Origin: WS-7 sp036505295
Lineage (GTDB): Bacteria > Eisenbacteria > RBG-16-71-46 > SZUA-252
Reading direction: 5' to 3'
Length of the DNA stretch: 30,806 bases
Assembly (NCBI GenBank): GCA_036505295.1
Contig: DASXTQ010000066.1
Location: 1 to 30,806, forward strand
Below the pieces are notes generated by a model. It had not been told where the DNA came from, ran no database searches, and was given only the letters and a program-made list of their open reading frames with translations. Positions 23,961 through 30,806 of this stretch are shown piece by piece. The position numbers and the translations under genes were made by a program. Each line of letters starts with the position of its first letter. Within the stretch, counting starts at the first letter, position 1.

Positions 23961-24764
23961 TCATACGTCGCGGCGGCGCAGCACGTGATACAGATTGCCG
24001 TCCGCTCCCGTACGCGCGTTGTCGAGTGGATGCTCCTCGAACCGGTCGAAGTAGACCGCGGCCAGCTCCAAGGGACCCCGTTCGACGATTCGATCGAAAT
24101 CGTCCTGCGTCCAGTACCGGAGCACGTGCGATTCCTCAATCACCCGGCGTTCGTGACCCCGCCGGGCGCTGATCCGGCACTGTTGATAGGACCGCCTCGC
24201 CCCGGGATCCTCGCGCACGACCCCCCACGTGAGGGTCGTTTCCAGGCCGCCGCGCGCGTTCGACCAGGGACCGAACGTGCTCTGCTCCGGCGGCTCGCCG
24301 CCGTAGCTGAATTGAACAAGGTAGACGCCGCCCGGGCGAAGCGATTCGGCGACCCGTTCGAAATGCGACGCGACCGAATCGTCATCGAGAAGGTAGCCGA
24401 TGGAATTGACCAGGTTGATCGCGGCATCGTAGCGGCCCGGCGGCCGGAACGTCGCCATGTCGCCGCGCATCACCCGCCCGCCGAACGGGGCCACCTTCGC
24501 CGCCGCGAACGCAACCATCTCCGCGCGCAGGTCGTAGCCGGCCACCTCGTAGCCGCGGTCCGCCAGCGCGGCGAGAATCCGGCCCGTCCCGCACGCCGGC
24601 TCCAGGATCCTTCGAACGGGGCCGGGCACGTGCCGAGCCAGGCAGGACTCGACGAAATCCAGCTCCATCGCGAGATCCCATCCGAACGCGACGTCGTAGA
24701 TCTCGGGGCTTTGGTAGAGGGGCAGCGCCGATTGCGGGGTGGATCTTTCCTCAAGCGGCTCCAT
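23961..24764 (-). CDS. SAM-dependent class I methyltransferase
   Basis: The 267-residue cytoplasmic protein has SAM motif I ILEPACGTGRI at about 53-63, an acidic residue D78 at the end of the second strand (GYDLRAEM), motif II near RGDMATFRP, and YDAAINLVNSIGYLLDD as the post-II strand with the family's active-site Asn. The C-terminal half is a beta-rich substrate domain. It resembles small-molecule methyltransferases of the Methyltransf_25 type; the substrate is unknown. ATG 24764 is chosen because upstream codons would run into the cspA terminator. No ribosome binding site is seen, and a TATTTT box seven bases upstream suggests a leaderless message. Confidence 0.85.
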   Translation of the reverse strand: MEPLEERSTPQSALPLYQSPEIYDVAFGWDLAMELDFVESCLARHVPGPVRRILEPACGTGRILAALADRGYEVAGYDLRAEMVAFAAAKVAPFGGRVMRGDMATFRPPGRYDAAINLVNSIGYLLDDDSVASHFERVAESLRPGGVYLVQFSYGGEPPEQSTFGPWSNARGGLETTLTWGVVREDPGARRSYQQCRISARRGHERRVIEESHVLRYWTQDDFDRIVERGPLELAAVYFDRFEEHPLDNARTGADGNLYHVLRRRDV

Positions 24765-24771
24765 GCGCACC

Positions 24772-24777
24772 AAAATA
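24772..24777 (-). promoter_or_regulatory. -10-like box upstream of the methyltransferase start
   Basis: TATTTT on the minus strand lies seven bases before the ATG at 24764, the geometry of a leaderless promoter. The same bases form the end of the cspA terminator U-tract. No good -35 is visible. Positional inference only. Confidence 0.3.
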
Positions 24778-24810
24778 ACAAGCGGGGCGACCGTTGGACA
24801 GTCGCCCCGC
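24772..24810 (-). terminator. Rho-independent terminator of the cold shock gene
   Basis: A perfect 10-base inverted repeat, GCGGGGCGAC (24782-24791) and GTCGCCCCGC (24801-24810), encloses a nine-base loop. On the minus strand it is followed by TTGTTATTTT. It begins 31 bases after the cspA stop. This is the only clear intrinsic terminator in the window. Confidence 0.85.
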
Positions 24811-24841
24811 AGCACTGCTGGGTGAAGTGAGCTCGAACCGC

Positions 24842-25042
24842 TTACGCTTTACGAACGTTCGCGGCCTGAAGCCCTTTGGGTCCACGGACGATATCGAACT
24901 CGAGACGCTCGCCTTCGGCCAGCGTCTTGAAGCCCTCGCCCTGGATCGCGGAGTAGTGAACGAATACGTCCTCGCCACCCTCCTGCTGGATGAAACCAAA
25001 ACCCTTTGCTTCGTTGAACCACTTCACCGTTCCGTTTGCCAC
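24842..25042 (-). CDS. cspA: Cold shock protein (CspA family)
   Basis: The 66-residue protein is a single OB-fold cold shock domain, full length. RNP1 is KGFGFI (about 14-19) and RNP2 is DVFVH (about 26-30), with GTVKWFNEAKG at the front. It binds single-stranded RNA or DNA and melts RNA structure. The start is GTG 25042, with AAGGAG seven bases upstream; the frame is open beyond this but the family never extends there. It has its own promoter, a leader of about 185 bases rich in hairpins, and an intrinsic terminator, so it is monocistronic. Function is firm; cold induction is inferred from the leader. Confidence 0.95.
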   Translation of the reverse strand: MANGTVKWFNEAKGFGFIQQEGGEDVFVHYSAIQGEGFKTLAEGERLEFDIVRGPKGLQAANVRKA

Positions 25043-25227
25043 TTGCAAACTCCTTCTACTAACCGGGGCATCGCCCCCACACAACGCCCTTTCGGGCGTA
25101 CGGCCCGGCCACTTTGGTCGGGCCTCCGGACGACGAATCGCCCAGACACAAGGAAGCCGCAGGCAACTTCCCCTGCGGCGCTCATTCCATTCCGGTGGAC
25201 TACGCAACAACCGCCAGGCAACTGCTT
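25043..25227 (-). promoter_or_regulatory. Long structured 5' leader of the cold shock mRNA
   Basis: Between the predicted start of transcription (near 25227) and the GTG lie four inverted repeats, listed in transcription order. The first is GCCGCAGG/CCTGCGGC (25156-25179, 8 bp). The second is GGCCCG/CGGGCC with a partly paired inner stem (25102-25124). The third is ACGCCC-GAAA-GGGCGT (25084-25099), closed by a GNRA tetraloop. The fourth is GGGGC-GAT-GCCCC (25065-25077), just ahead of AAGGAG. E. coli cspA has a comparable ~160-base leader that refolds with temperature. No known leader motif is recognised by sequence. Confidence 0.55.
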
Positions 25228-25233
25228 ATCACG

Positions 25234-25262
25234 AGTATCGGTCAAATCGCGGAGGATCACAA
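25234..25262 (-). promoter_or_regulatory. Putative cspA promoter
   Basis: On the minus strand TTGTGA (25257-25262) and GATACT (25234-25239) are separated by exactly 17 bases, each matching the sigma70 consensus at four of six positions. The site lies 57 bases or less from the divergent metallopeptidase start, so the two promoters must be close or overlapping. Confidence 0.45.
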
Positions 25263-25298
25263 CATAAATCTTGGGTTCGGTGTTACTCTTTATACGGT

Positions 25299-26309
25299 AT
25301 GAACTTGCGGACCCCGAAATCTCCCAGGCGGCGGGCCCTATGGCGGAAGCCTATTCGGGACTTGAACCTGCGCCTGAAAGACTCACCCGTAGAGCCCCTC
25401 ATTGACCGGCTCGGGCGGGAGCTGAGCCGGAAGCTCAAGCGGTTCCGCCCCGCCTACTACCTCACCGACGAATGGGGCTGCCCCTCGGGACAGCCGGTCA
25501 TCGGCGTCCCCTTCTATCTCGCGCACCGCGAGCTCGCGCGGATCGAGAAGGAGACGAACGATCTCGAGAATCCACGCGAGATCATGATGTATCTGCGACA
25601 CGAAGCCGGACACGCGTTCAACTACGCGTATCGGCTCTACCAGCTACCCGAATGGCGTGATACGTTCGGGCCGTACCGTCGCCGTTACAGTGATGAATAC
25701 CGGCCGGTTCCCTTCAGCCGCGACTACGTGCGCCACCTGCCGGGATGGTACGCGCAAAAACACCCGGACGAAGACTTCGCGGAAACGTTCGCGGTTTGGC
25801 TCACGCCGAAATCGGAGTGGCGGCTGCGATACCGCGGCTGGCCGTGCAGGAGGAAGCTCTTGCTCGTGGACCGGCTCGCGCGGGAGAACGCGCGCCGTGA
25901 GCCGCTCGTGAAGCGCGGCCTCCCGGACATCACGACCGACGACATGAGCATCACCGTCGGCGACCACTTCAACAAGACCGCGGCACGGACCCGCGCGGTG
26001 TTGGAATCGGCCTTCGCCCACCACCTGGAGGATATCTTTCTCCGGTCGGGCGCGCGCCGCCCGGGCTCACGCCCGGCCTGGAAGATCGTCGAAGAGCACG
26101 GGCTCGCGCTCACGAACGTGATCACGACTTGGACCGGGGTGGGACGTCCGGTGGTTCGCGAGATCATCCATTCCATCATGACCACATGCCGCGAGCGGGG
26201 GTACCGCGGAGTCCGGGGCAAGGAGAAGGAATATCTGGTGCATCTGACCGCCTACGCGACGGCGCTCGCGATCAATTACCTGACGCGAGGCAAGTACCAC
26301 AAAGTCTAG
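25299..26309 (+). CDS. Putative zinc metallopeptidase (Peptidase_Mx-like gluzincin)
   Basis: The 336-residue protein has no signal peptide and starts with a basic stretch (MNLRTPKSPRRRALWRKPIR). The zinc motif is H101-E102-A-G-H105 (YLRHEAGHAFNYAY), and HPDEDFAETFAVWL at 155-168 supplies a likely third ligand E162. The pair HExGH ... HPxEDxAETxA resembles the putative zinc-binding peptidase family PF15887 (Peptidase_Mx). The C-terminal third (about 215-336) is helical and of unknown role. Its substrate is unknown. The ATG at 25299 lacks a ribosome binding site and lies close to AT-rich -10-like sequence. Nine bases separate it from the ATP-grasp gene, whose ribosome binding site overlaps this stop codon, so the two are almost certainly made together. 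Confidence 0.75.
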   Translation: MNLRTPKSPRRRALWRKPIRDLNLRLKDSPVEPLIDRLGRELSRKLKRFRPAYYLTDEWGCPSGQPVIGVPFYLAHRELARIEKETNDLENPREIMMYLRHEAGHAFNYAYRLYQLPEWRDTFGPYRRRYSDEYRPVPFSRDYVRHLPGWYAQKHPDEDFAETFAVWLTPKSEWRLRYRGWPCRRKLLLVDRLARENARREPLVKRGLPDITTDDMSITVGDHFNKTAARTRAVLESAFAHHLEDIFLRSGARRPGSRPAWKIVEEHGLALTNVITTWTGVGRPVVREIIHSIMTTCRERGYRGVRGKEKEYLVHLTAYATALAINYLTRGKYHKV

Positions 26310-26318
26310 AGGTGCCTC

Positions 26319-27371
26319 TTGGATTCATCGTCGCTTCGAATCGGCGTGCTCTACGACGAATGGGCTGACGAGAAGGAACCCGCGGTCGATCCGGCTCCCG
26401 ACAAGGTGGGGAAACGGCGGCGGCGCCTGGAGAAGCCCGATCGCGAGGAGATCTTTGAGGCGTTGACCAAGAAGGGGCACCAGCCGACCTACTTCTGCCT
26501 CGATGGCCGCCCCAAATCGCTCAAGGCGCTTGCCTCCGCTGAGGTGGATGTCATGTTCAACCTCACCGAATCCTACGGAGGGGACGACACCAAGGACATC
26601 AACATCGCGGCTTACCTCGACCTCCTCGGCATTCCCTACACAGGCTCCGGACCTTCCGGGCTCCACCTGGCCCAGGACAAGGCGGTCGCGAAACGCCTCT
26701 TCTCATTCCACGGGATTCGCACTCCGAATTTCGCGACGGTCTACCAGGGCCGGCTACAGTGGGCGGACGACGTGCATTTCCCCGTCATCGTGAAGCCGAA
26801 GCGCGAAGACGGATCGATCGGAATCGCCTTCAGCGCCGTGGCCGGCTCGATCAAAGAGCTGATGGAGCGGATCGACGCGCTCCATGCCGACCTGGACGCG
26901 CCAGTCTTGATCGAGGAATACATCGAAGGACGCGAGCTTTACGTCTCGGTGTTAGGCAATGATCCGCCGGTGGCGCTTCCGGTCATCGAGCTGAACCTGG
27001 GCGATCTTCCGGAAGGCACGCCTCGCATCGCGGGCACGGAAGTGAAATGGGAGCGGGGCACGGCGGCCTACCGCAAGACGAAGCTTCGCTTCCCCGAGGA
27101 CATCGGCGAGAGCCTGCTCGCCGAGATTCAGGAAACGGCGGTCAAGGCCTGCCAGGCGCTGGAGGTCCGCGACTACGCGCGCGTCGACATCCGGCTCACG
27201 CCCAAGCGGAGGTTTTACACGCTCGAGGTGAACCCGAATCCCTGGCTCCACTCAACGGCCGAGTTCGTGCTCGCGGCGAAGCAGTCGGGGCGTGAACACG
27301 CCGATCTCATCCAGGAGATCGTGGATTTGGCCCTGGCCCGGTACCGAGGAATCTCTCGAGCACGTTCTTAG
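26319..27371 (+). CDS. ATP-grasp ligase, D-alanine-D-alanine ligase-like
   Basis: The 350-residue protein has the Ddl layout. An N-terminal domain with FNLTESYGGDDTKDINIAAY and GIPYTGSG-type motifs (about 80-110) is followed by the ATP-grasp domain with K159 (VIVKPKRED), the Gly-rich loop EDGSIGIAF, IEEYIEGRELYVSVLG (198-213) and the metal-binding D290, E303 and N305 (RVDIR and LEVNPNPW). Real Ddl enzymes have a GGxSxEh start and an INTxPG end motif; here these are GVLYDEWADEKE and VNPNPWLHS. It is therefore probably a ligase for other amino acids or peptides. The TTG start at 26319 has AGAGG six bases upstream, overlapping the previous stop. The last 65 bases overlap the facing gene. Confidence 0.8.
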   Translation: MDSSSLRIGVLYDEWADEKEPAVDPAPDKVGKRRRRLEKPDREEIFEALTKKGHQPTYFCLDGRPKSLKALASAEVDVMFNLTESYGGDDTKDINIAAYLDLLGIPYTGSGPSGLHLAQDKAVAKRLFSFHGIRTPNFATVYQGRLQWADDVHFPVIVKPKREDGSIGIAFSAVAGSIKELMERIDALHADLDAPVLIEEYIEGRELYVSVLGNDPPVALPVIELNLGDLPEGTPRIAGTEVKWERGTAAYRKTKLRFPEDIGESLLAEIQETAVKACQALEVRDYARVDIRLTPKRRFYTLEVNPNPWLHSTAEFVLAAKQSGREHADLIQEIVDLALARYRGISRARS

Positions 27372-28920
27372 TGATGCCCTCGATGTCCGGATGGCGCCGC
27401 GTGGGGCGGAGCGCGGGTGCGCCCCAGTCGTCCAGGCCCCAGGACCATTGCATCGTGCCGGCCGCGAACACCATCGCGCCCGAGCGTGCGGCGTAGATCG
27501 TCGTCTCGGTGGGCACCCGCTCCCCCTTCATCGGCAGGACCCATGTGCGCGCGAGGACGCTGAGCTTGCGCGGCGACCATGGCCCGTAGGTCTTGTCCTT
27601 CGCGAAGCTCCGATCGACCTCGTACCCAAGGATCCCGGGAACGGCCCGCGTCCGCCCGGAAGCGATGCCGGTGCCCCGGTACACCCAGTGGCTTCGCATT
27701 TCCGGAATGGGAGTGAAATCCGATTCGACGTCCTCCGCGCTCATCATCATTCCGACGAGCGACACCTCCGGACGAGGCGGATTCAGATTTCGGAAGCGCA
27801 CGGTGAGATCGGCGTCCTTTGCGGTGTTGTAGACGGAATCCCGGTCGGCGTCCTTCGCGCAGAACACGATCCGGTCCTTGACGCCGAACGCCGAGGGCTC
27901 GAAGCGGACCTGCCAGTAGCCCACGTTCGCCGCGAACACGCCCAGGTTGACCCCCTGGTCCCGCGCGCGCTCGAGATGGTTCCGCATCGCGCGGCTCCAG
28001 TACTCGTCGTGTCCGACCAGGAGCACCGCCTTCCGTCTCAAGCAGAGCGACCCGTCGCGATGAACGTCCGGGTTCGTCGCGTAAGCCACGTCGTAGCCCG
28101 ACTTCTCGATCCACCTCACGAAGGGATACTCCCAGCCCCCCGCGCGGGAGGCGTGGCTCACGCTGAGGAATTCTCCCGCGCCGGCGCCCCGCCCCCCCTG
28201 GCTGCTCATCGCGTACGGCCGGTCGAAGGAGACGCGAAGCGCGCGCCCGCCGAAGCTATTGAAGTCGTACAGGCTCTTTCCTCCCCAGTTGTTGTAGGCC
28301 TGCCATGTGGTGGCCGAGCACTGGACCAGGATCGGGGCGCGGCGTGAAGCACCGCCCCGCTCTCCGGAGCCTTCCCGTACGACGAAAGGAACGAACGATT
28401 GCTTCCCGTCGCGCGACCCGGTCAGGCGCGCGAGGTAGACGCCTGTCACCCAATCGGATCCGACCGGCAGGCGGCAGGAGAGGGGCCAGTTGCACTCGAC
28501 AAGGCCATCATCGCCCCTGGGCTTGGGAATCGCCCGCTGCACCCCGGCAAGAGAGCGCAGCTCGAGCACCCGGCGGGCTCCAGCGCCGCCGTACCAGCCC
28601 ATCCGAAACACCTCGACCGTGAACCTCGGGGAGAGCGAGCTCACGTAGAGCCGGAGGGTTTCGCCGGGCGCGGCGCTGACCTTGTCGGCGTATCCTTCGA
28701 TCTCGTGGCCCAATGCGGGATTCGAAAGCTCCCACTGAGGCGATCCGGAGCGCGCGTTCTCGAGCGAGATGGGGTTGGGGGCCGCCAGGAGCGGGGCCTT
28801 AACACCTGCCGGAAGCTGGGCCAGGGCACACGCCAGGAGGACCAGCCAAGGAGCCTCGACTCGCCTTGACTTGGGGGGCGTCTTGGCGGAACATTTGCGG
28901 TCGGTTCTCAGTATTGCCAT
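27307..28920 (-). CDS. Secreted N,N-dimethylformamidase beta-subunit-like protein
   Basis: The 537-residue product has a basic N terminus and a hydrophobic stretch at about 25-45 (PWLVLLACALAQLPAG), consistent with a signal peptide. The rest matches the large-subunit C-terminal domain family of N,N-dimethylformamidase. Landmarks are WQAYNNWGGKSLYDF, VSFDRPYA, LLVGHDEYWSRAMR, NLGVFAANVGYW and the C-terminal GTMQWSWGLDD. The true amidase is cytoplasmic and has a small subunit; none is seen here, so enzyme activity on DMF is not implied. Exported single-gene relatives are common but uncharacterised. ATG 28920 is chosen for GGGGAG seven bases upstream. It diverges from the M16 gene with only 50 bases between the starts and overlaps the ATP-grasp gene end by 65 bases. 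Confidence 0.8.
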   Translation of the reverse strand: MAILRTDRKCSAKTPPKSRRVEAPWLVLLACALAQLPAGVKAPLLAAPNPISLENARSGSPQWELSNPALGHEIEGYADKVSAAPGETLRLYVSSLSPRFTVEVFRMGWYGGAGARRVLELRSLAGVQRAIPKPRGDDGLVECNWPLSCRLPVGSDWVTGVYLARLTGSRDGKQSFVPFVVREGSGERGGASRRAPILVQCSATTWQAYNNWGGKSLYDFNSFGGRALRVSFDRPYAMSSQGGRGAGAGEFLSVSHASRAGGWEYPFVRWIEKSGYDVAYATNPDVHRDGSLCLRRKAVLLVGHDEYWSRAMRNHLERARDQGVNLGVFAANVGYWQVRFEPSAFGVKDRIVFCAKDADRDSVYNTAKDADLTVRFRNLNPPRPEVSLVGMMMSAEDVESDFTPIPEMRSHWVYRGTGIASGRTRAVPGILGYEVDRSFAKDKTYGPWSPRKLSVLARTWVLPMKGERVPTETTIYAARSGAMVFAAGTMQWSWGLDDWGAPALRPTRRHPDIEGITKNVLERFLGTGPGPNPRSPG

Positions 28921-28970
28921 TGCAGTGCTCCCCACGGGCCCTTGGCCACCCAATTAGGAGAAAAAGACCC

Positions 28971-30806
28971 ATGAAACAAGCAGCCCCAAGTCCCGGCGGG
29001 CGCGCGGGATGTTTTTTCGTGCGCGCCGCCCTCGTGCTCACGTGCTCCGCGTTCGCGGCGGTCGGGACCGCTCGAGCAGCCGGCAAGGAAACTAAAGGCG
29101 CAGCCAAGGAAGCTCGAGCCGCCGCTAAGGAAACGGTAAAGCCGCCCCAGGTCAAGCTGGAGTTTGAGAAGTACACGCTTCCGAACGGGCTCGAGGTCAT
29201 TCTCCACGAAGACCACCAGCTTCCGATCGTCGGCGTGAACATCTGGTACCACACCGGCCCCGCAAACGAGAAAGCGAGCCAGACCGGCTTCGCGCACCTC
29301 TTCGAGCATCTCATGTTCCAGTCCTCGGGCCACGTCCCCGAAGATTCGTACTTCAAGTACCTCGAAGCGGCCGGCGCCTCCTTCGTCAACGGCTCCACCG
29401 ATTTCGACCGCACCAATTATCTCGAGGACATCCCCTCCAATCAGTTGGAGCTCGCGCTGTGGCTGGAGAGCGACCGGATGGGCTTCCTCCTGGACCGGCT
29501 CGACGCCGCCTCGTTCGCGAATCAGCAGGACGTGGTCCGCAACGAGCGCCGGCAAAGCGTGGAGAACGCGCCCTACGGCCTGGTCGAGGAGGAGCTCTTC
29601 CACCAGCTTTTCCCGAAGAACCATCCCTACTACGCCTCGGTCATCGGATCGCACGAGGACATCCAGAACGCGAAGGTTGACGACATACGCGATTTCTTCA
29701 AGCGTTACTACGTCCCGAACAACGCGACCCTGGTGCTCGCGGGCGATATTGACAAGGCCAAGGCCAAGGCGCTCGTCACGAAGTACTTCGCCACGATTCC
29801 ACGCGGACAAGACGTGCCGGCGATCGAGGCGACCACTCCCCCGATCACTCAGGAGCGGCGCGCCAAGGTCACGGACAAGGTCGAGCTGCCGCGGGTGTTC
29901 ATGGGGTGGATCACATCGCCCATATTCAAGCCCGGTGACGCTGAGGCGAATCTCACGGCCGACATCCTGGGCGGTGGAAAGGCGAGCCGCCTCTATAAGG
30001 CTCTCGTCTACGAAAAACAGATTGCCCAGGACGTGACCGCGAGTCAGCAATCGCTGACGCTCGGCTCGGTTTTCGAGATCGTCGCGACCGCGAAGCCCGG
30101 CCACACCGCGGAAGAGCTGGAAGCGGCGATCGACGGCGAGCTGCAGAGACTGGCGACCGAGGGGCCGACCCCTGCCGAGCTTGCGGCCTCGCAGACCTCG
30201 ACGGTTTCTGGAATTGTGTCGAGCCTGGAGCGGATCGGGGGCTTCGGCGGCGTCGCCGATCGGCTCAACATGTACAACCAGCACACCAAGGATCCCGGAT
30301 ATCTGAACCAGGACCTGGCGCGCCACGCCGCGGTCACGCCGGACGGCATCAAGAGGTTCGCCGCCGAGCAGCTCGCGAAGGACCACCGCGCGATCGTGTA
30401 CGCGATCCCCGGCGAGAAGGTCATCCCACCCGCGCCTCCGACTCCGGAGGCTCCGGCCAAGACCGAGGCCAAGGTGGAATCGAAGGAGCCGTGGCGCAAC
30501 ACCGTGCCCGGCGCCGGTCCCACCGCCGTCGTGAAGCTCCCGATGGCGAAGCGGTTCCAGCTCCAGAACGGGCTCACCGTGCTCCTCGTCGAGTCGCACC
30601 GGCTCCCGGTCGTCGCGGGTACGCTGGTGCTCCGCTCGGGCAGCGCGCAGGATCCTCAAGATTTACCAGGGCTCGCCGGATTCACGGCGAGCATGCTCGA
30701 TGAAGGGACGGAAAAGCGGGACGCGCTCGCGATTGCGAACGAGCTTCATAAGCTGGGCGCGTCGCTGAACACGGGTTCGAGCGTCGACGGGAGCACGGTC
30801 GCGTGC
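28971..30806 (+). CDS. M16 family zinc metallopeptidase, secreted (3' end cut off)
   Basis: The frame is open from ATG 28971 to the right edge (612 codons). A signal peptide (about 1-36, ending GTARA) is followed by a Lys/Glu/Ala-rich linker (37-60) and then the M16 N domain with the inverted zinc motif H109-L-F-E112-H113 (GFAHLFEHLMFQ). E192 or E198 in VVRNERRQSVENAPYG is the candidate third ligand. A Pro/Lys-rich spacer near 485-505 leads into a second M16 domain starting at about 515 (RFQLQNGLTVLLVESHRLPVV). In this class the second half is usually inactive and holds an R/Y pair. It would degrade peptides outside the cytoplasmic membrane. AGGAG lies 10 bases upstream of the start. Confidence 0.93.
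   Translation, partial: MKQAAPSPGGRAGCFFVRAALVLTCSAFAAVGTARAAGKETKGAAKEARAAAKETVKPPQVKLEFEKYTLPNGLEVILHEDHQLPIVGVNIWYHTGPANEKASQTGFAHLFEHLMFQSSGHVPEDSYFKYLEAAGASFVNGSTDFDRTNYLEDIPSNQLELALWLESDRMGFLLDRLDAASFANQQDVVRNERRQSVENAPYGLVEEELFHQLFPKNHPYYASVIGSHEDIQNAKVDDIRDFFKRYYVPNNATLVLAGDIDKAKAKALVTKYFATIPRGQDVPAIEATTPPITQERRAKVTDKVELPRVFMGWITSPIFKPGDAEANLTADILGGGKASRLYKALVYEKQIAQDVTASQQSLTLGSVFEIVATAKPGHTAEELEAAIDGELQRLATEGPTPAELAASQTSTVSGIVSSLERIGGFGGVADRLNMYNQHTKDPGYLNQDLARHAAVTPDGIKRFAAEQLAKDHRAIVYAIPGEKVIPPAPPTPEAPAKTEAKVESKEPWRNTVPGAGPTAVVKLPMAKRFQLQNGLTVLLVESHRLPVVAGTLVLRSGSAQDPQDLPGLAGFTASMLDEGTEKRDALAIANELHKLGASLNTGSSVDGSTVAC

Noticed and set aside
25102..25124. Hairpin as an intrinsic terminator for a + strand transcript
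   Set aside because: No T-run follows on the + strand and no gene ends just upstream; it fits better as part of the cspA leader.
28866..28894. TTGACT with GAACAT 17 bases on as the M16 promoter
   Set aside because: The -10 is poor and other equally weak pairs occur nearby; I cannot choose among them.
29000..30659. 583-codon open frame on the - strand opposite the M16 peptidase
   Set aside because: The + strand frame has a signal peptide, HLFEH zinc motif and M16 repeats; the antisense frame has none of these.
1..30806. tRNA genes, CRISPR arrays, IS ends or tandem repeats
   Set aside because: Reading both strands I saw no cloverleaf-like segments, regularly spaced repeats, transposase motifs or long direct repeats.

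Overview
The window is GC-rich bacterial DNA, densely coding, with very short intergenic gaps and several TTG and GTG starts. No rRNA, tRNA, IS element, phage gene or CRISPR array is visible, and no gene-free stretch exceeds 300 bases. The protein styles (hmgA/hpd/fah-type tyrosine catabolism, TPR membrane proteins, an S1C protease, M16 peptidase, HAE-1 RND pump, ATP-grasp plus gluzincin pair) suggest an uncultured soil or sediment bacterium of the FCB/Eisenbacteria/Gemmatimonadota kind. That placement is an impression from gene content, not a measured phylogeny.

Left block (1-6762): a class I/II aminotransferase enters from the left edge on the + strand. Facing it is a compact minus-strand tyrosine catabolic operon read from a good promoter at 6735-6762: glutamate dehydrogenase, 4-hydroxyphenylpyruvate dioxygenase, fumarylacetoacetase, homogentisate 1,2-dioxygenase, a flavin reductase-like protein, a 54-codon VOC protein remnant with an internal deletion, and a TMEM175-type potassium channel. 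Most junctions overlap by 4-8 bases or are under 20 bases. Together the enzymes turn 4-hydroxyphenylpyruvate into fumarate and acetoacetate, and GDH recycles the glutamate formed by transamination. Maleylacetoacetate isomerase is not in the window.

Middle block (6829-19096): a TPR-bearing polytopic membrane protein (+) converges on a long minus-strand run. In transcription order the run is: signal-less S1C/HtrA-like protease, TolC-family outer membrane protein, periplasmic adaptor, RND pump, cytochrome c oxidase subunit III, small lipoprotein, TPR-zincin fusion, and FAD-dependent oxidoreductase.

Right-middle block (19199-24764): a monoacylglycerol-lipase-like hydrolase (+) converges and overlaps with a glpD-glpK operon (-), a plausible glycerolipid-to-DHAP module. 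An SDR dehydrogenase (+) converges on a SAM methyltransferase (-).

Right block (24772-30806): a cold shock protein with a terminator, a promoter and a long hairpin-rich leader; a divergent two-gene cassette of a zinc metallopeptidase and a D-Ala-D-Ala-ligase-like ATP-grasp enzyme; a secreted N,N-dimethylformamidase-beta-like protein; and a secreted M16 peptidase that runs off the right edge. The best candidate for an undescribed system is the peptidase/ATP-grasp pair. Other notable signals are the VOC internal deletion, the three overlapping convergent gene ends, the Shine-Dalgarno-less starts next to -10-like boxes, and the TPR-zincin fusion downstream of coxIII.
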